Below are positions 1 to 7,588 of a stretch of 64,000 nt of DNA, piece by piece. Source of the DNA: Thermoleophilaceae bacterium. GTDB lineage: Bacteria; Actinomycetota; Thermoleophilia; Solirubrobacterales; Thermoleophilaceae. Position numbers and translations under genes: made by a program. The notes under the pieces are model-generated. The model ran no database searches. It had not been told where the DNA came from and saw nothing but the letters and a program-made list of their open reading frames with translations. Location: positions 258,018 through 322,017 of the forward strand of contig JAUJNF010000001.1 in assembly GCA_030446485.1 (NCBI GenBank), read 5' to 3'. Position 1 is the first letter of the stretch; each line of letters begins with the position of its first letter.

Positions 1-560
1 AGCCAGAAGCCGCCGTCGAAGTGGCCAAAGCGCCGCTCGTGAGAGGCGGGTCCGGCGGCGGCCTGCAGCCGCCGGCCCGCGTCGGTGGCAAGCAGCGGCA
101 GCACGGCGTGCGTGGCCGCCGAGGTCCACAGTGATGGCCCGCCGAGCGAGGCGAAAGCGGCAATCAGGTCACGACCGTGCGACTCGAAGGCCTCGTCGGC
201 CCACGAGTAGTCGGCGGAGGCCCGCCTCACCTCGGTGGCCAGCTCGTGCTCGTGGCCGGCGTCTAGGCCGGCGGCGTCGGTCTCGTGGACCGGCGCCCGT
301 ACGTCGCGCAGGAAGCCCACGAATCGCTCGCCGGCGGCCCCACGCATGGCCTCGAGCTGGTCGCACAGAACCGGCGTGAGTCCGAGCGTGACCGGTGCGC
401 CTCGGAGCTGCTCGAGCAGCGGGAGGTACACGGACGCCACGGCCTCCCACAGCCACTCCTCGCCGAACGGCCACGTGTCGAAGCCCTCGACGTACGGCAT
501 GTGCGAGTGCAGCACGAGCGCCAGGGCGCCACGCTCGGGGGCCGGCGCCGAAGGCCTCAC
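1..560 (-). CDS. GH57-family 1,4-alpha-glucan branching enzyme (partial, N-terminal part)
   Basis: Only the first ~186 residues lie in the window; the gene runs off the left edge. The N-terminus reads LALVLHSHMPYVEG, the first conserved GH57 motif (HxHxPY), followed by the WPFGEEWLWEAV and LPLL segments typical of the DUF1957/GH57 glycogen branching enzymes. In family members the enzyme transfers alpha-1,4-glucan segments to make alpha-1,6 branches. The GTG start at 560 overlaps the TGA of the upstream methyltransferase by four bases (GTGA), so the two are probably translationally coupled. A SAM methyltransferase followed by a GH57 enzyme is the arrangement of mycobacterial Rv3030-Rv3031 in methylglucose lipopolysaccharide synthesis; a similar polysaccharide role here is inference. 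The catalytic residues lie outside the window. Confidence 0.85.
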   Translation of the reverse strand, partial: MRPSAPAPERGALALVLHSHMPYVEGFDTWPFGEEWLWEAVASVYLPLLEQLRGAPVTLGLTPVLCDQLEAMRGAAGERFVGFLRDVRAPVHETDAAGLDAGHEHELATEVRRASADYSWADEAFESHGRDLIAAFASLGGPSLWTSAATHAVLPLLATDAGRRLQAAAGPASHERRFGHFDGGFW

Positions 561-1321
561 CGGAGGACGGCCACGAAGTCGAGCGCCCGCTCGAGGGGGC
601 GGGGCCGGAGCGCGAAGTCCCGGGCGGAGATGGCCGGCACGAAGCGGTCGTAGAACGCCTTGGTCGCGCCGACCCTGGGATGAAGTGAGTCCCACCCGCG
701 CTCGATGGCGAGCTCGTGCAGCCGCAGCTTGCGCGCGTGGAACAGGCCGAGCAGCTCCACTCGCTCGAAGGCGCTTTCGCAGAGGGCGCGGAACTCCTCG
801 GCCCGGTACTCGCGCACGTGCCAGGGGTTGTCCGACTTCTCGGCGCCGGAGGGGGCGAGCGTGAGCAGGTTGGGAGTGGAGACGTAGGCGGTGCCGCCGG
901 GCCGCAGCAGGGAGCGGATGTGGTGCAGGAGCCCCTCGGGATCCTGCACGTGCTCGATGGTTTGGAGGAAGATGGCGGCGTCGCACAGCTGGTCGTAGGT
1001 CTCGACCAGCTCGCGCACGAAGCGCAGGCCGGGGCGCCCGTAACGCAGGCGGGCGTGCTCGTGGGCCTCGGGATTGGCGTCGACGCCGGTCACGAGGGCC
1101 GCGCGGCGGGCGAGCACCTCGCTCCCGTAGCCCTCTCCGCAGGCCAGGTCCACCACCTCGAGGCCGGCGCAGCGCGCGGCGATCCACTCGTAGACGGCCA
1201 GGTGCCGGCGGTACCAGTAGTTCTCCGCCGGAACGTCGGGCAGGGTTCGCTCGCCCGTGAGGCTGAGGGGCGGCACACCCGCGGGCTGGTGCTGCTGGGT
1301 GTGCTCGGCGGCCGGGGGCAA
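557..1321 (-). CDS. Class I SAM-dependent methyltransferase (Rv3030-like)
   Basis: A 254-residue class I methyltransferase. Motif I is VVDLACGEGYG (about residues 56-66), the acidic residue ending strand 2 is in TGVDANP, and the post-motif region LLRPGGTAYVSTPNLLT is typical of Rossmann-fold methyltransferases. It probably transfers a methyl group from SAM to a small molecule or sugar. The neighbouring overlapping GH57 gene suggests a polymethylated glucan as substrate, as in the mycobacterial Rv3030-Rv3031 pair, but this is inferred from context only. The longest reading starts at TTG 1321, nine bases after a TACACT box on the same strand (1331-1336), which fits a leaderless start. An internal GTG near 1275 is an alternative. 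It is divergent from the next methyltransferase at 1390. Confidence 0.85.
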   Translation of the reverse strand: MPPAAEHTQQHQPAGVPPLSLTGERTLPDVPAENYWYRRHLAVYEWIAARCAGLEVVDLACGEGYGSEVLARRAALVTGVDANPEAHEHARLRYGRPGLRFVRELVETYDQLCDAAIFLQTIEHVQDPEGLLHHIRSLLRPGGTAYVSTPNLLTLAPSGAEKSDNPWHVREYRAEEFRALCESAFERVELLGLFHARKLRLHELAIERGWDSLHPRVGATKAFYDRFVPAISARDFALRPRPLERALDFVAVLR

Positions 1322-1330
1322 AGGGGCGCG

Positions 1331-1336
1331 AGTGTA
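1331..1336 (-). promoter_or_regulatory. -10 box TACACT of the methyltransferase/GH57 operon
   Basis: On the minus strand TACACT lies nine bases before the TTG start at 1321. There is no Shine-Dalgarno sequence in between, so a leaderless or near-leaderless transcript is inferred. Confidence 0.45.
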
Positions 1337-1373
1337 GGCCGCTGGCGAGTCCCAGCGGACACTTGCCCCTACC

Positions 1374-1379
1374 TATAGT
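1374..1379 (+). promoter_or_regulatory. -10 box TATAGT for methyltransferase at 1390
   Basis: TATAGT ends ten bases before the ATG at 1390, with no ribosome binding site between. A leaderless mRNA starting at or just before the ATG is likely. Confidence 0.5.
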
Positions 1380-1389
1380 CCCCGGCCGC

Positions 1390-2349
1390 ATGCTGGACAA
1401 CCGGGCCGACCACATCAAGGATGTCAACGTCCGCTACCACGACGTGGCCGCGGGCGACTACGACGTCAAGTGGGGGATCGACTACGAGGACAAGGGCCGC
1501 CGGCAGGTGGTCGGCAAGCTGCAGAAGGCCCTCGGGCACGAGGCGCCGCGCTTCGGCCGCTCACTGGAGATCGGGGCGGGCACCGGCTACTTCAGCCTCA
1601 ACCTGCTGCGGGCGGGCGTGATCGAACGAGCGGTGGCCACCGACATCTCGCAGGGCATGCTCGACGAGCTCTGCACCTCCGCCGGGCGGCTCGGGCTGCA
1701 TGTGGAGACCGCTCGCTGCGAGGCCGACTCGCTCCCCTTCGACGACCACTCCTTCGACCTGGTGCTCGGGCACGCGGTGCTGCACCACCTGCCCGACCTC
1801 GACGCCGCCTTCGCCGAGTTCCGGCGCGTGCTGCGGCCGGGCGGCACCGTCGTGTTCTGTGGCGAGCCGTCGCGCTACGGCAACCGGCTGGCCGAGGTGC
1901 CCAAGCGCGTGGCCATGTCTGCTGCGCCCCTGTGGCGACGCGCGATGCGCGCGGCCGCGCGCACCGGAGGCGCCGAGGAGCGGTCGGCGGTCGAGCACGC
2001 GCTGGAGTTCTCGGTCGACGTGCACGCGTTCACCCCGGTCGAGCTCGAGGGACCGCTGCGGCGGGCCGGCTTCGAGACGGTCCGGGTGAGCGGCGAGGAG
2101 CTGGCCGCGAGCTGGTTCGGGTGGCTCAACCGCACGCTGGAGTCGACGGCCGAGCCGCTCGGCCTTCCACGCCTCTGGTACCAGTACGCCTACCGCGGCT
2201 ACCTGGCCCTGCAGCGGCTGGACCGGGCGCTGCTGGAGCCGCGGCTTCCGCCGACCCTCTTCTACAACCTGCTGGTGTCGGCACGGGCACCGGCGAGCGC
2301 TGCGGCTCACGCGGTGCCTCAGCCGGTGGCGGCGGCCGCGGCCCGGTAG
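1390..2349 (+). CDS. Class I SAM-dependent methyltransferase
   Basis: A 319-residue protein with a Methyltransf_11-type domain in its first ~165 residues: motif I LEIGAGTGYFSLNL, AVATDISQGML after strand 2, LPFDDHSFDLVLGHAVLHHLPD (motif II region) and RRVLRPGGTVVF. The C-terminal ~140 residues are helical and Arg/Leu rich without a recognised motif; they may form the substrate-binding part. The substrate is unknown. ATG 1390 is preferred over an in-frame TTG at 1363 because of the TATAGT box just upstream and because homologues start near this point. Its 3' end overlaps the convergent photolyase gene by 31 bases. Confidence 0.85.
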   Translation: MLDNRADHIKDVNVRYHDVAAGDYDVKWGIDYEDKGRRQVVGKLQKALGHEAPRFGRSLEIGAGTGYFSLNLLRAGVIERAVATDISQGMLDELCTSAGRLGLHVETARCEADSLPFDDHSFDLVLGHAVLHHLPDLDAAFAEFRRVLRPGGTVVFCGEPSRYGNRLAEVPKRVAMSAAPLWRRAMRAAARTGGAEERSAVEHALEFSVDVHAFTPVELEGPLRRAGFETVRVSGEELAASWFGWLNRTLESTAEPLGLPRLWYQYAYRGYLALQRLDRALLEPRLPPTLFYNLLVSARAPASAAAHAVPQPVAAAAAR

Positions 2350-3735
2350 CGTTCGGCGGCCCGGACGCGAGCGACCTTACGATCGACGATCGGCGCCGGG
2401 TAGTCCGAGCCGATGACGCACCCGACCGCCTCCTGGGTCGCCACCGGCATGGTCCACGGCTCGCGGAGGTACGCGTCGGGCACCGGCACCAGCTCGGGGA
2501 CGTACCGGCGCACGTAATCCCCGTCGGGGTCGAAGCGCTCCATGTGCGACGCCGGGTTGTACATCCGGCGGAAGAAGGGCTGAGGGTCGGTGCCGACCGA
2601 GGCGATCCACTGCCAGTTGCCGTTGTTGTTGGCCTCGTCGCCGTCGAGCAGCAGGCGCATGAACCAGGCCTCGCCGCGGCGCCAGTCCACCTCCAGCTCC
2701 TTGGTGAGGAACGAGCCCGTGACGAGGCGGGCGCGGTTGTGCATCCACCCCTCGCGCCGTAGCTGGCGCATGCCGGCGTCCACGAGCGGGAAGCCGGTGC
2801 GGCCCTCGGTCCAGGCCCTGAAGTCGTCATCGTCGCCCGGCCACTCGATGGTGGCCGCGGTAGCGCTCCTGGAACTCCGCGCGGGCGTTCTCCGGGAAGC
2901 GGTAGATCACCTGGTGGTAGAAGTCGCGCCAGCAGAGCTGGCGACGAAACGGGCCCTCGCCCTCCGAGCTGCCGAGGCGATGCTCGATCGTCCGCGGGCT
3001 CAGGCAGCCGAAGTGGAGGTAGGGGGAGAGCCGGGAGGTCCTGTCGGCGCCGAGCGCGTTGTGGTTGTCGCGGTAGTCGTACACGCGCTGTCCGAGGAAG
3101 TCCTCCAGCCGCCGGCGGCCCTCCTCCTCGCCGCCGAGCAGCGGCTCCTCGACCTCCTGCTCGAGACCGAGCTCCGCGAGCGTCGGCACCGGGCTCGCGA
3201 CCTCGTCCAGGCCGCTGGGCAGCGGCACACGGGCGGGCGCCTCCAGCACCTCCCGGCGAGGCGCGGCAATCCACGAGCGGTAGAACGGAGAGAAGACGCT
3301 GTAGGGCCGTCCGTCCCTGGTGGTGAGAGCGGCCACGTCGTCGACCACGTTCAGTCCCGGATGGCCGTGCTGCGCGACGCCCACCGCCTCGAAGGCCCCG
3401 TGCAGCTCAGTGCCCCTCAGGCGACCGTACGGTGTGACCTCACGCGTGAAGTGCACCTCCGCTGCGCCGGCGAGGCGGGCGAGCCGCGGCAGCTCGTGCT
3501 CCGGCCGGCCGCGCAGGATCACCAGCCGACCCCCGCGCTCGCGGAGCGCTCGGTCGAGCCCTGCGAGCGACTCGAGCATGAACTGCGCTCGCGGCCCCGA
3601 GGAGAAGCGACCGTGCAGCAGGCGGTCGTCGAGGCAGAAGACGGGAACGACCTCCTTGTGCCGCTCGAGCGCGGCGCAGAGCGCTGGATGGTCGTGCAGC
3701 CGGAGGTCGCGGCGAAACCAGACGAGGGCGGGCAT
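2319..3735 (-). pseudogene. phr: Deoxyribodipyrimidine photolyase, interrupted by a frameshift
   Basis: The N-terminal part (ATG 3735 to about 2857) has the antenna-domain start MPALVWFRRDLRLHDHPAL and continues into the FAD domain (LCWRDFYHQVIYRFPENAR). The reading then shifts: the C-terminal part (about 2856 to 2319) resumes in another frame with TIEWPGDDDDF, VDAGMRQL, GWMHNR and NNNGNWQWIASVGTD, the conserved FAD- and DNA-binding core. Removing one base near 2856 (an extra G in GCGGCC) restores a single ~471-residue enzyme of normal photolyase length. All key segments are intact, so this is either a recent single-base lesion or a sequencing error. Function when intact: light-driven repair of cyclobutane pyrimidine dimers. 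The promoter looks leaderless (TAGGGT at 3741-3746). Confidence 0.85.
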
Positions 3736-3740
3736 CGCCA

Positions 3741-3746
3741 ACCCTA
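3741..3746 (-). promoter_or_regulatory. -10 box TAGGGT for photolyase
   Basis: On the minus strand TAGGGT lies five bases before ATG 3735. It is back-to-back with the TAGCCT box of the divergent gene only 30 bases away, so the two promoters share one short region. Confidence 0.45.
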
Positions 3747-3776
3747 CGCGCGCCGAGGGGGCCCGAGATGAAGCGT

Positions 3777-3782
3777 TAGCCT
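3777..3782 (+). promoter_or_regulatory. -10 box TAGCCT for LON-domain gene
   Basis: TAGCCT is followed after six bases (TGCCGC) by the proposed ATC start at 3789. The 14-mer GTTAGCCTTGCCGC recurs exactly before the ArsA-like gene at 9959, where it precedes a GTG start. Confidence 0.5.
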
Positions 3783-3788
3783 TGCCGC

Positions 3789-4409
3789 ATCGGAGAGCTA
3801 CTCGAGGAATTCCCGCTCTTTCCCCTCGGACTCGTCCTGCTGCCCGGTGAGCGCGTGCCGCTGCACATCTTCGAGGAGCGCTACCGGATCATGATCGCGC
3901 TGTGCCTCGAAGAGGAGCGCGAGTTCGGCATCGTGTGGTTCGCCGACGACGAGCTCAAGGAGATCGGCTGCTCGTCAGCGATCGCCGAGGTGCTCGAGCG
4001 CATGGACGACGGCCGGATGAACATCGTGGTGGAGGGCACGCGCCCCTTCCGGCTGCTGCGCCGGATCGACACCCTCCCCTATCCCGCAGGTGACGTCGAG
4101 CTGCTCGAGGACGACGGCGTGGAGCCCGACCCGGAGGTCGCCGACGCCGCGCGCGAGGGCTACGCGGACCTCGTCGAGCGCGTGACCGACTCGCGCCCCG
4201 ACGAGGAGGAGCTGGCGGGCATGGACGCCTACGGCATGGCGGCGACGATCGACTTCGCCCCCGACGGGAAGCAGGAGCTGCTGGAGGCCGGATCGGCGGC
4301 GACGCGCATGGAGCTCGTGGCCGAGCTGTTCAGGACGACCATGCAGCGGATCGACTACGCGGAGAAGGCCGTCGAGCGCGCGCGCTCCAACGGGAAGGTG
4401 CGGCCCTAG
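3789..4409 (+). CDS. LON-substrate-binding-domain protein (ATC start proposed)
   Basis: The protein is a stand-alone LON N-terminal substrate-binding domain of about 206 residues without ATPase or protease domains; such proteins are common in actinobacteria and their exact role is unknown. FPLFPLGLVLLPGERVPLHI followed by FEERYR is the diagnostic first strand-helix unit. No ATG, GTG or TTG precedes this block: the frame is closed by TAG at 3777, and the only canonical start, GTG 3855, would delete the conserved FPLFPLGLVLLPGE segment. ATC at 3789 places the N-terminus exactly where homologues begin and lies six bases after a -10 box. CTG at 3837 is a weaker alternative. Convergent with the lipoprotein gene (3-4 base overlap). 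Confidence 0.75.
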   Translation: MGELLEEFPLFPLGLVLLPGERVPLHIFEERYRIMIALCLEEEREFGIVWFADDELKEIGCSSAIAEVLERMDDGRMNIVVEGTRPFRLLRRIDTLPYPAGDVELLEDDGVEPDPEVADAAREGYADLVERVTDSRPDEEELAGMDAYGMAATIDFAPDGKQELLEAGSAATRMELVAELFRTTMQRIDYAEKAVERARSNGKVRP

Positions 4410-4804
4410 CCGCTGCCGCAGAGGTCGCGCTCGAGCAGCAGCGCCAGCCGGGCGGCTCGAGGGAGCGTCTCCGGCAGCCCCTCCGCGCCCTGGCCCCAGC
4501 GCACGATGCCGTCCTTCGTGCGGGCCACGAAGCGGGGGTCATCGCCGCCGGCGAACTCGCGCCCGGCGGTCGCCAGCTCGCTGAGGTCGCGCTCGACGGC
4601 TCGGGCCTCGATCAGGCGGTCGTTCGAGATCGTCCGCAGATCGCCCTCGCCGCACCGGCCGCGGCCGTCGCTCGTGAGCACGAGGCGGGTCGTGGCCGGT
4701 CCGCGGCCACCCGTCACCTCGAAGGCGATCAGGTCACCCGAGCTTCCTCCGCACGCAGCCTGCAGCAGGCACGCGACAGCGAGCCCACCGAACGCCGCCC
4801 TCAC
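4406..4804 (-). CDS. Putative lipoprotein, function unknown
   Basis: A 132-residue protein with a short lipoprotein signal: hydrophobic AAFGGLAVACLLQAAC, with Cys as the lipobox residue (LQAAC) near residue 18, followed by GGSSGD. The mature part is a small alpha/beta-looking domain with two further Cys (GRCGEGD and DLCGSG), possibly disulfide bonded. I do not recognise a family. The GTG start at 4804 overlaps the TGA of the upstream DsrE-like gene by four bases, so it is probably co-translated with it. Its link to sulfur-carrier chemistry is unknown. Confidence 0.7.
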   Translation of the reverse strand: MRAAFGGLAVACLLQAACGGSSGDLIAFEVTGGRGPATTRLVLTSDGRGRCGEGDLRTISNDRLIEARAVERDLSELATAGREFAGGDDPRFVARTKDGIVRWGQGAEGLPETLPRAARLALLLERDLCGSG

Positions 4805-5208
4805 ACGAACAGGAGCCGCGCGCCCTCGGCCTGGCTCAGGAAGCGCGGTGTCGAGATCACGCCGTCGAGGCGATCCTCGAGGTCGGTCGCGCTCAGGGCC
4901 ATCGTCTCGACCGACGCGGAGCAGGCATACAGGCAGAGCGACTCGAGCTCGAAGGCCGTGGTCCTGAGCTCGGCGAGGGAGCGTGCGAACGTCTCTCGCC
5001 CCGCCCACGAGAGCGACGGCGTGGCCTCGGGCTCCTGGACCCGGCGCAGGAGATCCTCGTCGAGCATGAGGTCCAGCGCGCGGAAGGTGGCGAGACCGGC
5101 GCACCTCTGTCCGCCGGAGGCGGCCGACACCAGCAGCGACAGCCCGGCGTAGAGCCGCTCGGGCTCGCCCGATGAGAGGATCACGGCCAGGGAGGGTTCA
5201 GACGCCAC
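4801..5208 (-). CDS. DsrE/DsrF-like family protein
   Basis: A 135-residue protein starting VASEPSLAVILSSGEPERLY, a Rossmann-like first strand typical of the DsrE/DsrF-like fold, with LESLCLYACSASVETM carrying Cys residues where sulfur-relay members have their active Cys. The likely role is binding or relaying sulfur or another small molecule. It faces a TusA-like gene only ten bases away and is followed by an overlapping lipoprotein gene. GTG at 5208 is chosen because the homologous part begins there and the codon forms one arm of a perfect inverted repeat shared with the tusA start. No Shine-Dalgarno sequence is present. Confidence 0.7.
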   Translation of the reverse strand: MASEPSLAVILSSGEPERLYAGLSLLVSAASGGQRCAGLATFRALDLMLDEDLLRRVQEPEATPSLSWAGRETFARSLAELRTTAFELESLCLYACSASVETMALSATDLEDRLDGVISTPRFLSQAEGARLLFV

Positions 5209-5221
5209 AATCCCGATTGTG
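5206..5221. promoter_or_regulatory. Inverted repeat containing both divergent GTG starts
   Basis: CACAATC-CC-GATTGTG: perfect 7-base arms around a 2-base centre. The outer three bases of each arm are the GTG start codons of the DsrE-like gene (minus) and the TusA-like gene (plus). Possible autoregulatory operator or an accident of back-to-back leaderless starts. Confidence 0.5.
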
Positions 5222-5464
5222 ACGATCGTCGACGCCCGCGGCCTGGCGTGCCCGCTGCCCCTGACGATGGCCAGGCGGCGCATGGTCAAGCTGCCGGACG
5301 GCGGCGCCCTGACGGTGCTGGCCACCGACCCCGAGGCGCCCATCGACCTGGCCGCCTGGGCGGTGGGCGAGGGTCACGGCTACTCCGAGCGCCGGCTCGA
5401 GGGCTGGATGGAGTTCACGCTGGTGAAGGAAGGGCGCCGAGGCGCCCGCCCGCTCGATCCCTGA
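5219..5464 (+). CDS. tusA: TusA/SirA-like sulfur carrier protein
   Basis: An 81-residue protein with the TusA signature near its N-terminus: VDARGLACPLPLTMARRRM, in which the Cys of CPxP is the persulfide-carrying residue. The remainder (LPDGGALTVLATDPEAPIDL, then WAVGEGHGY) matches the two-layer alpha/beta fold of the family. It probably carries sulfane sulfur between a desulfurase and an acceptor. The divergent DsrE-like gene fits a sulfur-relay context; the precise acceptor is not shown. GTG 5219 places the N-terminus four residues before the conserved DARGL. Confidence 0.85.
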   Translation: MTIVDARGLACPLPLTMARRRMVKLPDGGALTVLATDPEAPIDLAAWAVGEGHGYSERRLEGWMEFTLVKEGRRGARPLDP

Positions 5465-5468
5465 GCAT

Positions 5469-6989
5469 CTACACCGCCACCGCCGCCCCGCCCCGCCGCG
5501 GATCCCCACCGCCGCTCAGCTCCCCGGTACGCGGGTCGCGCGCCACCGCCTGGACCCCGCCGAAGTACAGGTTCTGCTCCGCCCAGCGTTGCACCCGCCA
5601 GCCGTCCGCCGCCAGGGCGTCCAGCGCCCCGGGATCCACGCCCGGCTCGGCCTCCACCACCCCACCCTCGTAGTGCAGCCGCGGCCGGGTGACGGCGCGC
5701 TGCGCCTCCAGGCCGTCGTCCACGATGCCGAGAATGGTCTGCAGGATCGCCGAGCGGATCCGGTTCGAGCCGGCCGACCCGAGGGCGATCTCCGGCCGTC
5801 CCTCGCCCAGCACCACCGTCGGGGCCATCATGCTGGGGATGCGGTTGCCCGCCGTGTGCCGGTGGTGGCCGAGCGGGTTGAGGTCCTCCTCACCAAGCAT
5901 GTTGTTCAGGTGGATGCCGGTGCCGGGCACGACCACGCCGGAGCTCGACCCGTTCGAGCAGGTGACGCTCGCGCAGGCGCCCTGGGCGTCCATCACCGCT
6001 ATGTGCGTGGTCGATCCCAGCCGTCCGCTCATCTCGTGCGCCGCCGACTCGAGCGCGTCGGCCGCCAGGAAGCGCTCCAGGTAGCCCTCGGTGTGCAGGC
6101 CGGTCGTGAACTCGTCGGTGCGCGCATGGTTGGCCTGGTCCATCACACGCACGAGCCCGCGCAGGTCACCCGGCTCGTCGAGCCGCTCCAGCAGGTCGAG
6201 CGCGTAGGCGATCAGGATGCCTCCGGAGGAGGGCGGCGGGTTGGTGAGGATCTCCCGCCCGCGGTACACGGCCCGCGCCGGCTCGCGCTCCACCAGCTCG
6301 TAGGAGCGCAGGTCCTCCTCGGTGAGGAGGCCCCCGCGATCGAGCACCCAGGCGCTGACCGCTCGCGCGGTGTCGCCCCGGTAGAGGAAGCCCGGCCCCT
6401 CGGCGCCCAGGCGCTCGAGCAGGCTCCCGAGCTCGGGGATCGCCAGCCGCTCGCCGGCGCGGTGCAGCCGTCCGCCGGGCGCGAAGATCGCGGCGCATTC
6501 GGGCGTCGATCGGAGGATGGGAGCGAGGATCTCGAACAAGAAGGCCTGCATCGGCGCCACCTCCACGCCCGCGCGCGCCGCAGCGGCGGGCCTCTCCGCA
6601 AGTGCCGACAGTGGCATCGTCCCGAAGCGCTCGACCGCCTGGGCCACGCCGGCCGGCGTCCCGTAGACGCCGCACGACGACGGCCCGGTGCCGAAGCTCT
6701 GCACCCCCTCCTCGGCGAAGCGCACCTCGATCGACTCGATCGCCGCCGGCGCGCGGCCGTCAAGGCCCCTGCCGGGCGCGGCCACGAAGAAGTCGAGCAG
6801 GTGGTTCTCGCCCTCCTCGGTGTGGACGAGCATGAACCCGCCGGCCCCCGGCCCCGTGAGCGTGGGCTCGGCCACCCACGACATGAGAACGGCGGCCACC
6901 GCGGCATCGACGGCGTTGCCACCCTCGCGAAGAACTCGTGCGCCCGCCTCGGCGGTCAGCCCATGGCCGGCTGCGACGACCCCTCTCAT
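5469..6989 (-). CDS. ggt: Gamma-glutamyltransferase
   Basis: A 506-residue Ntn-hydrolase, close to the usual ~530-580 residues. GGNAVDAAVAA and LTGPGAGGFML are the N-terminal family motifs. The autoprocessing site is GSTTHIAVMD, with the catalytic Thr about residue 327, giving a large and a small subunit. SNGSSSGVVVPGTGIHLNN and NRIPSMMAPT are standard small-subunit motifs. It cleaves gamma-glutamyl bonds of glutathione-like compounds or other gamma-glutamyl substrates. No signal peptide is seen at the ATG 6989 start, so it may be cytoplasmic, unlike E. coli Ggt; a mycothiol- or ergothioneine-related substrate would be speculative. It lies 27 bases downstream of the toxin gene on the same strand. 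Confidence 0.9.
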   Translation of the reverse strand: MRGVVAAGHGLTAEAGARVLREGGNAVDAAVAAVLMSWVAEPTLTGPGAGGFMLVHTEEGENHLLDFFVAAPGRGLDGRAPAAIESIEVRFAEEGVQSFGTGPSSCGVYGTPAGVAQAVERFGTMPLSALAERPAAAARAGVEVAPMQAFLFEILAPILRSTPECAAIFAPGGRLHRAGERLAIPELGSLLERLGAEGPGFLYRGDTARAVSAWVLDRGGLLTEEDLRSYELVEREPARAVYRGREILTNPPPSSGGILIAYALDLLERLDEPGDLRGLVRVMDQANHARTDEFTTGLHTEGYLERFLAADALESAAHEMSGRLGSTTHIAVMDAQGACASVTCSNGSSSGVVVPGTGIHLNNMLGEEDLNPLGHHRHTAGNRIPSMMAPTVVLGEGRPEIALGSAGSNRIRSAILQTILGIVDDGLEAQRAVTRPRLHYEGGVVEAEPGVDPGALDALAADGWRVQRWAEQNLYFGGVQAVARDPRTGELSGGGDPRRGGAAVAV

Positions 6990-7016
6990 GCGGGCGACTC
7001 TACTTCTGACCGGGCG

Positions 7017-7334
7017 TCAGAGGCCCAGCACGAGGCCGAGCGCCTCGTCCACGGCGCGCATCTCGGACGCGTCGAGGCGCCCGGCCGAGGGGCCGAGGCG
7101 TTGGGTGTCGACGCCGGTGGTCTGCTCCACCAGCACCCTCGTCGCCGTGCCCTTCACATCGATCTCCGGATGGAAGCTCGCCCCGAAGGAGCCCGTCGAG
7201 GTGGGCGAGATCAGCACCGTGCTCAGACCCAGGAGCTCGTTGGCCTGAACGACCACCCCGTAGCGCCCTCCCTGTTGCTCGTGGCCGCGTGCCCCACGTC
7301 GGGGAAGCAGTCGAAAGATCTCGCCCCGGACCAC
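7017..7334 (-). CDS. mazF: MazF/PemK-type endoribonuclease toxin
   Basis: A 105-residue protein with the PemK/MazF fold signature: RGEIFRLLP near the N-terminus, RYGVVVQANEL, and STVLISPTST, followed by VKGTATRVLVEQTTGVD. Family members cut mRNA at short specific sequences. The GTG start at 7334 overlaps the stop of the antitoxin gene by one base (TAGTG), the usual antitoxin-first tight coupling. The sequence cannot tell which RNA motif is cleaved. Confidence 0.85.
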   Translation of the reverse strand: MVRGEIFRLLPRRGARGHEQQGGRYGVVVQANELLGLSTVLISPTSTGSFGASFHPEIDVKGTATRVLVEQTTGVDTQRLGPSAGRLDASEMRAVDEALGLVLGL

Positions 7335-7579
7335 TAATCGAAGTCCGGCCTCAGGTCTTCGATCAGCTCCTGAATCTCGGCCGTCTCTCGCTGGTACTCG
7401 GGATCCGCGACGAGCGCGGCCACCTCGTCCCGGATCGCCGCGCCCTTGCGCCGGCGCGTGGCCGCCTCCCGCAGCGCGACGCGCACCGCCTCGGAATCCG
7501 TCAGGCTCTGCGACGAGCGCACGATGCCGAGGGCGGCAACCGCGTCGTCGTCGAGGCGAACGTGCAGCGAGCGACCCAT
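7334..7579 (-). CDS. Ribbon-helix-helix antitoxin of the MazF toxin
   Basis: An 81-residue protein. The first ~45 residues (SLHVRLDDDAVAALGIVRSS, then DSEAVRVALREAA) look like a ribbon-helix-helix DNA-binding domain, and the acidic C-terminal tail (YQRETAEIQELIEDLRPDFD) is the usual toxin-neutralising segment. ATG 7579 is taken, with GTG 7582 adjacent. Ten bases upstream is a perfect 8-base inverted repeat, a plausible operator for autoregulation. Confidence 0.8.
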   Translation of the reverse strand: MGRSLHVRLDDDAVAALGIVRSSQSLTDSEAVRVALREAATRRRKGAAIRDEVAALVADPEYQRETAEIQELIEDLRPDFD

Positions 7580-7588
7580 CACCTCACC

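Noticed and set aside
5589-7337. A long open frame on the plus strand opposite ggt and mazF
   Set aside because: The minus-strand reading contains complete, motif-bearing ggt and toxin genes. The opposite frame is Arg/Ala-rich with no recognisable motif, as expected from high-GC codon use.
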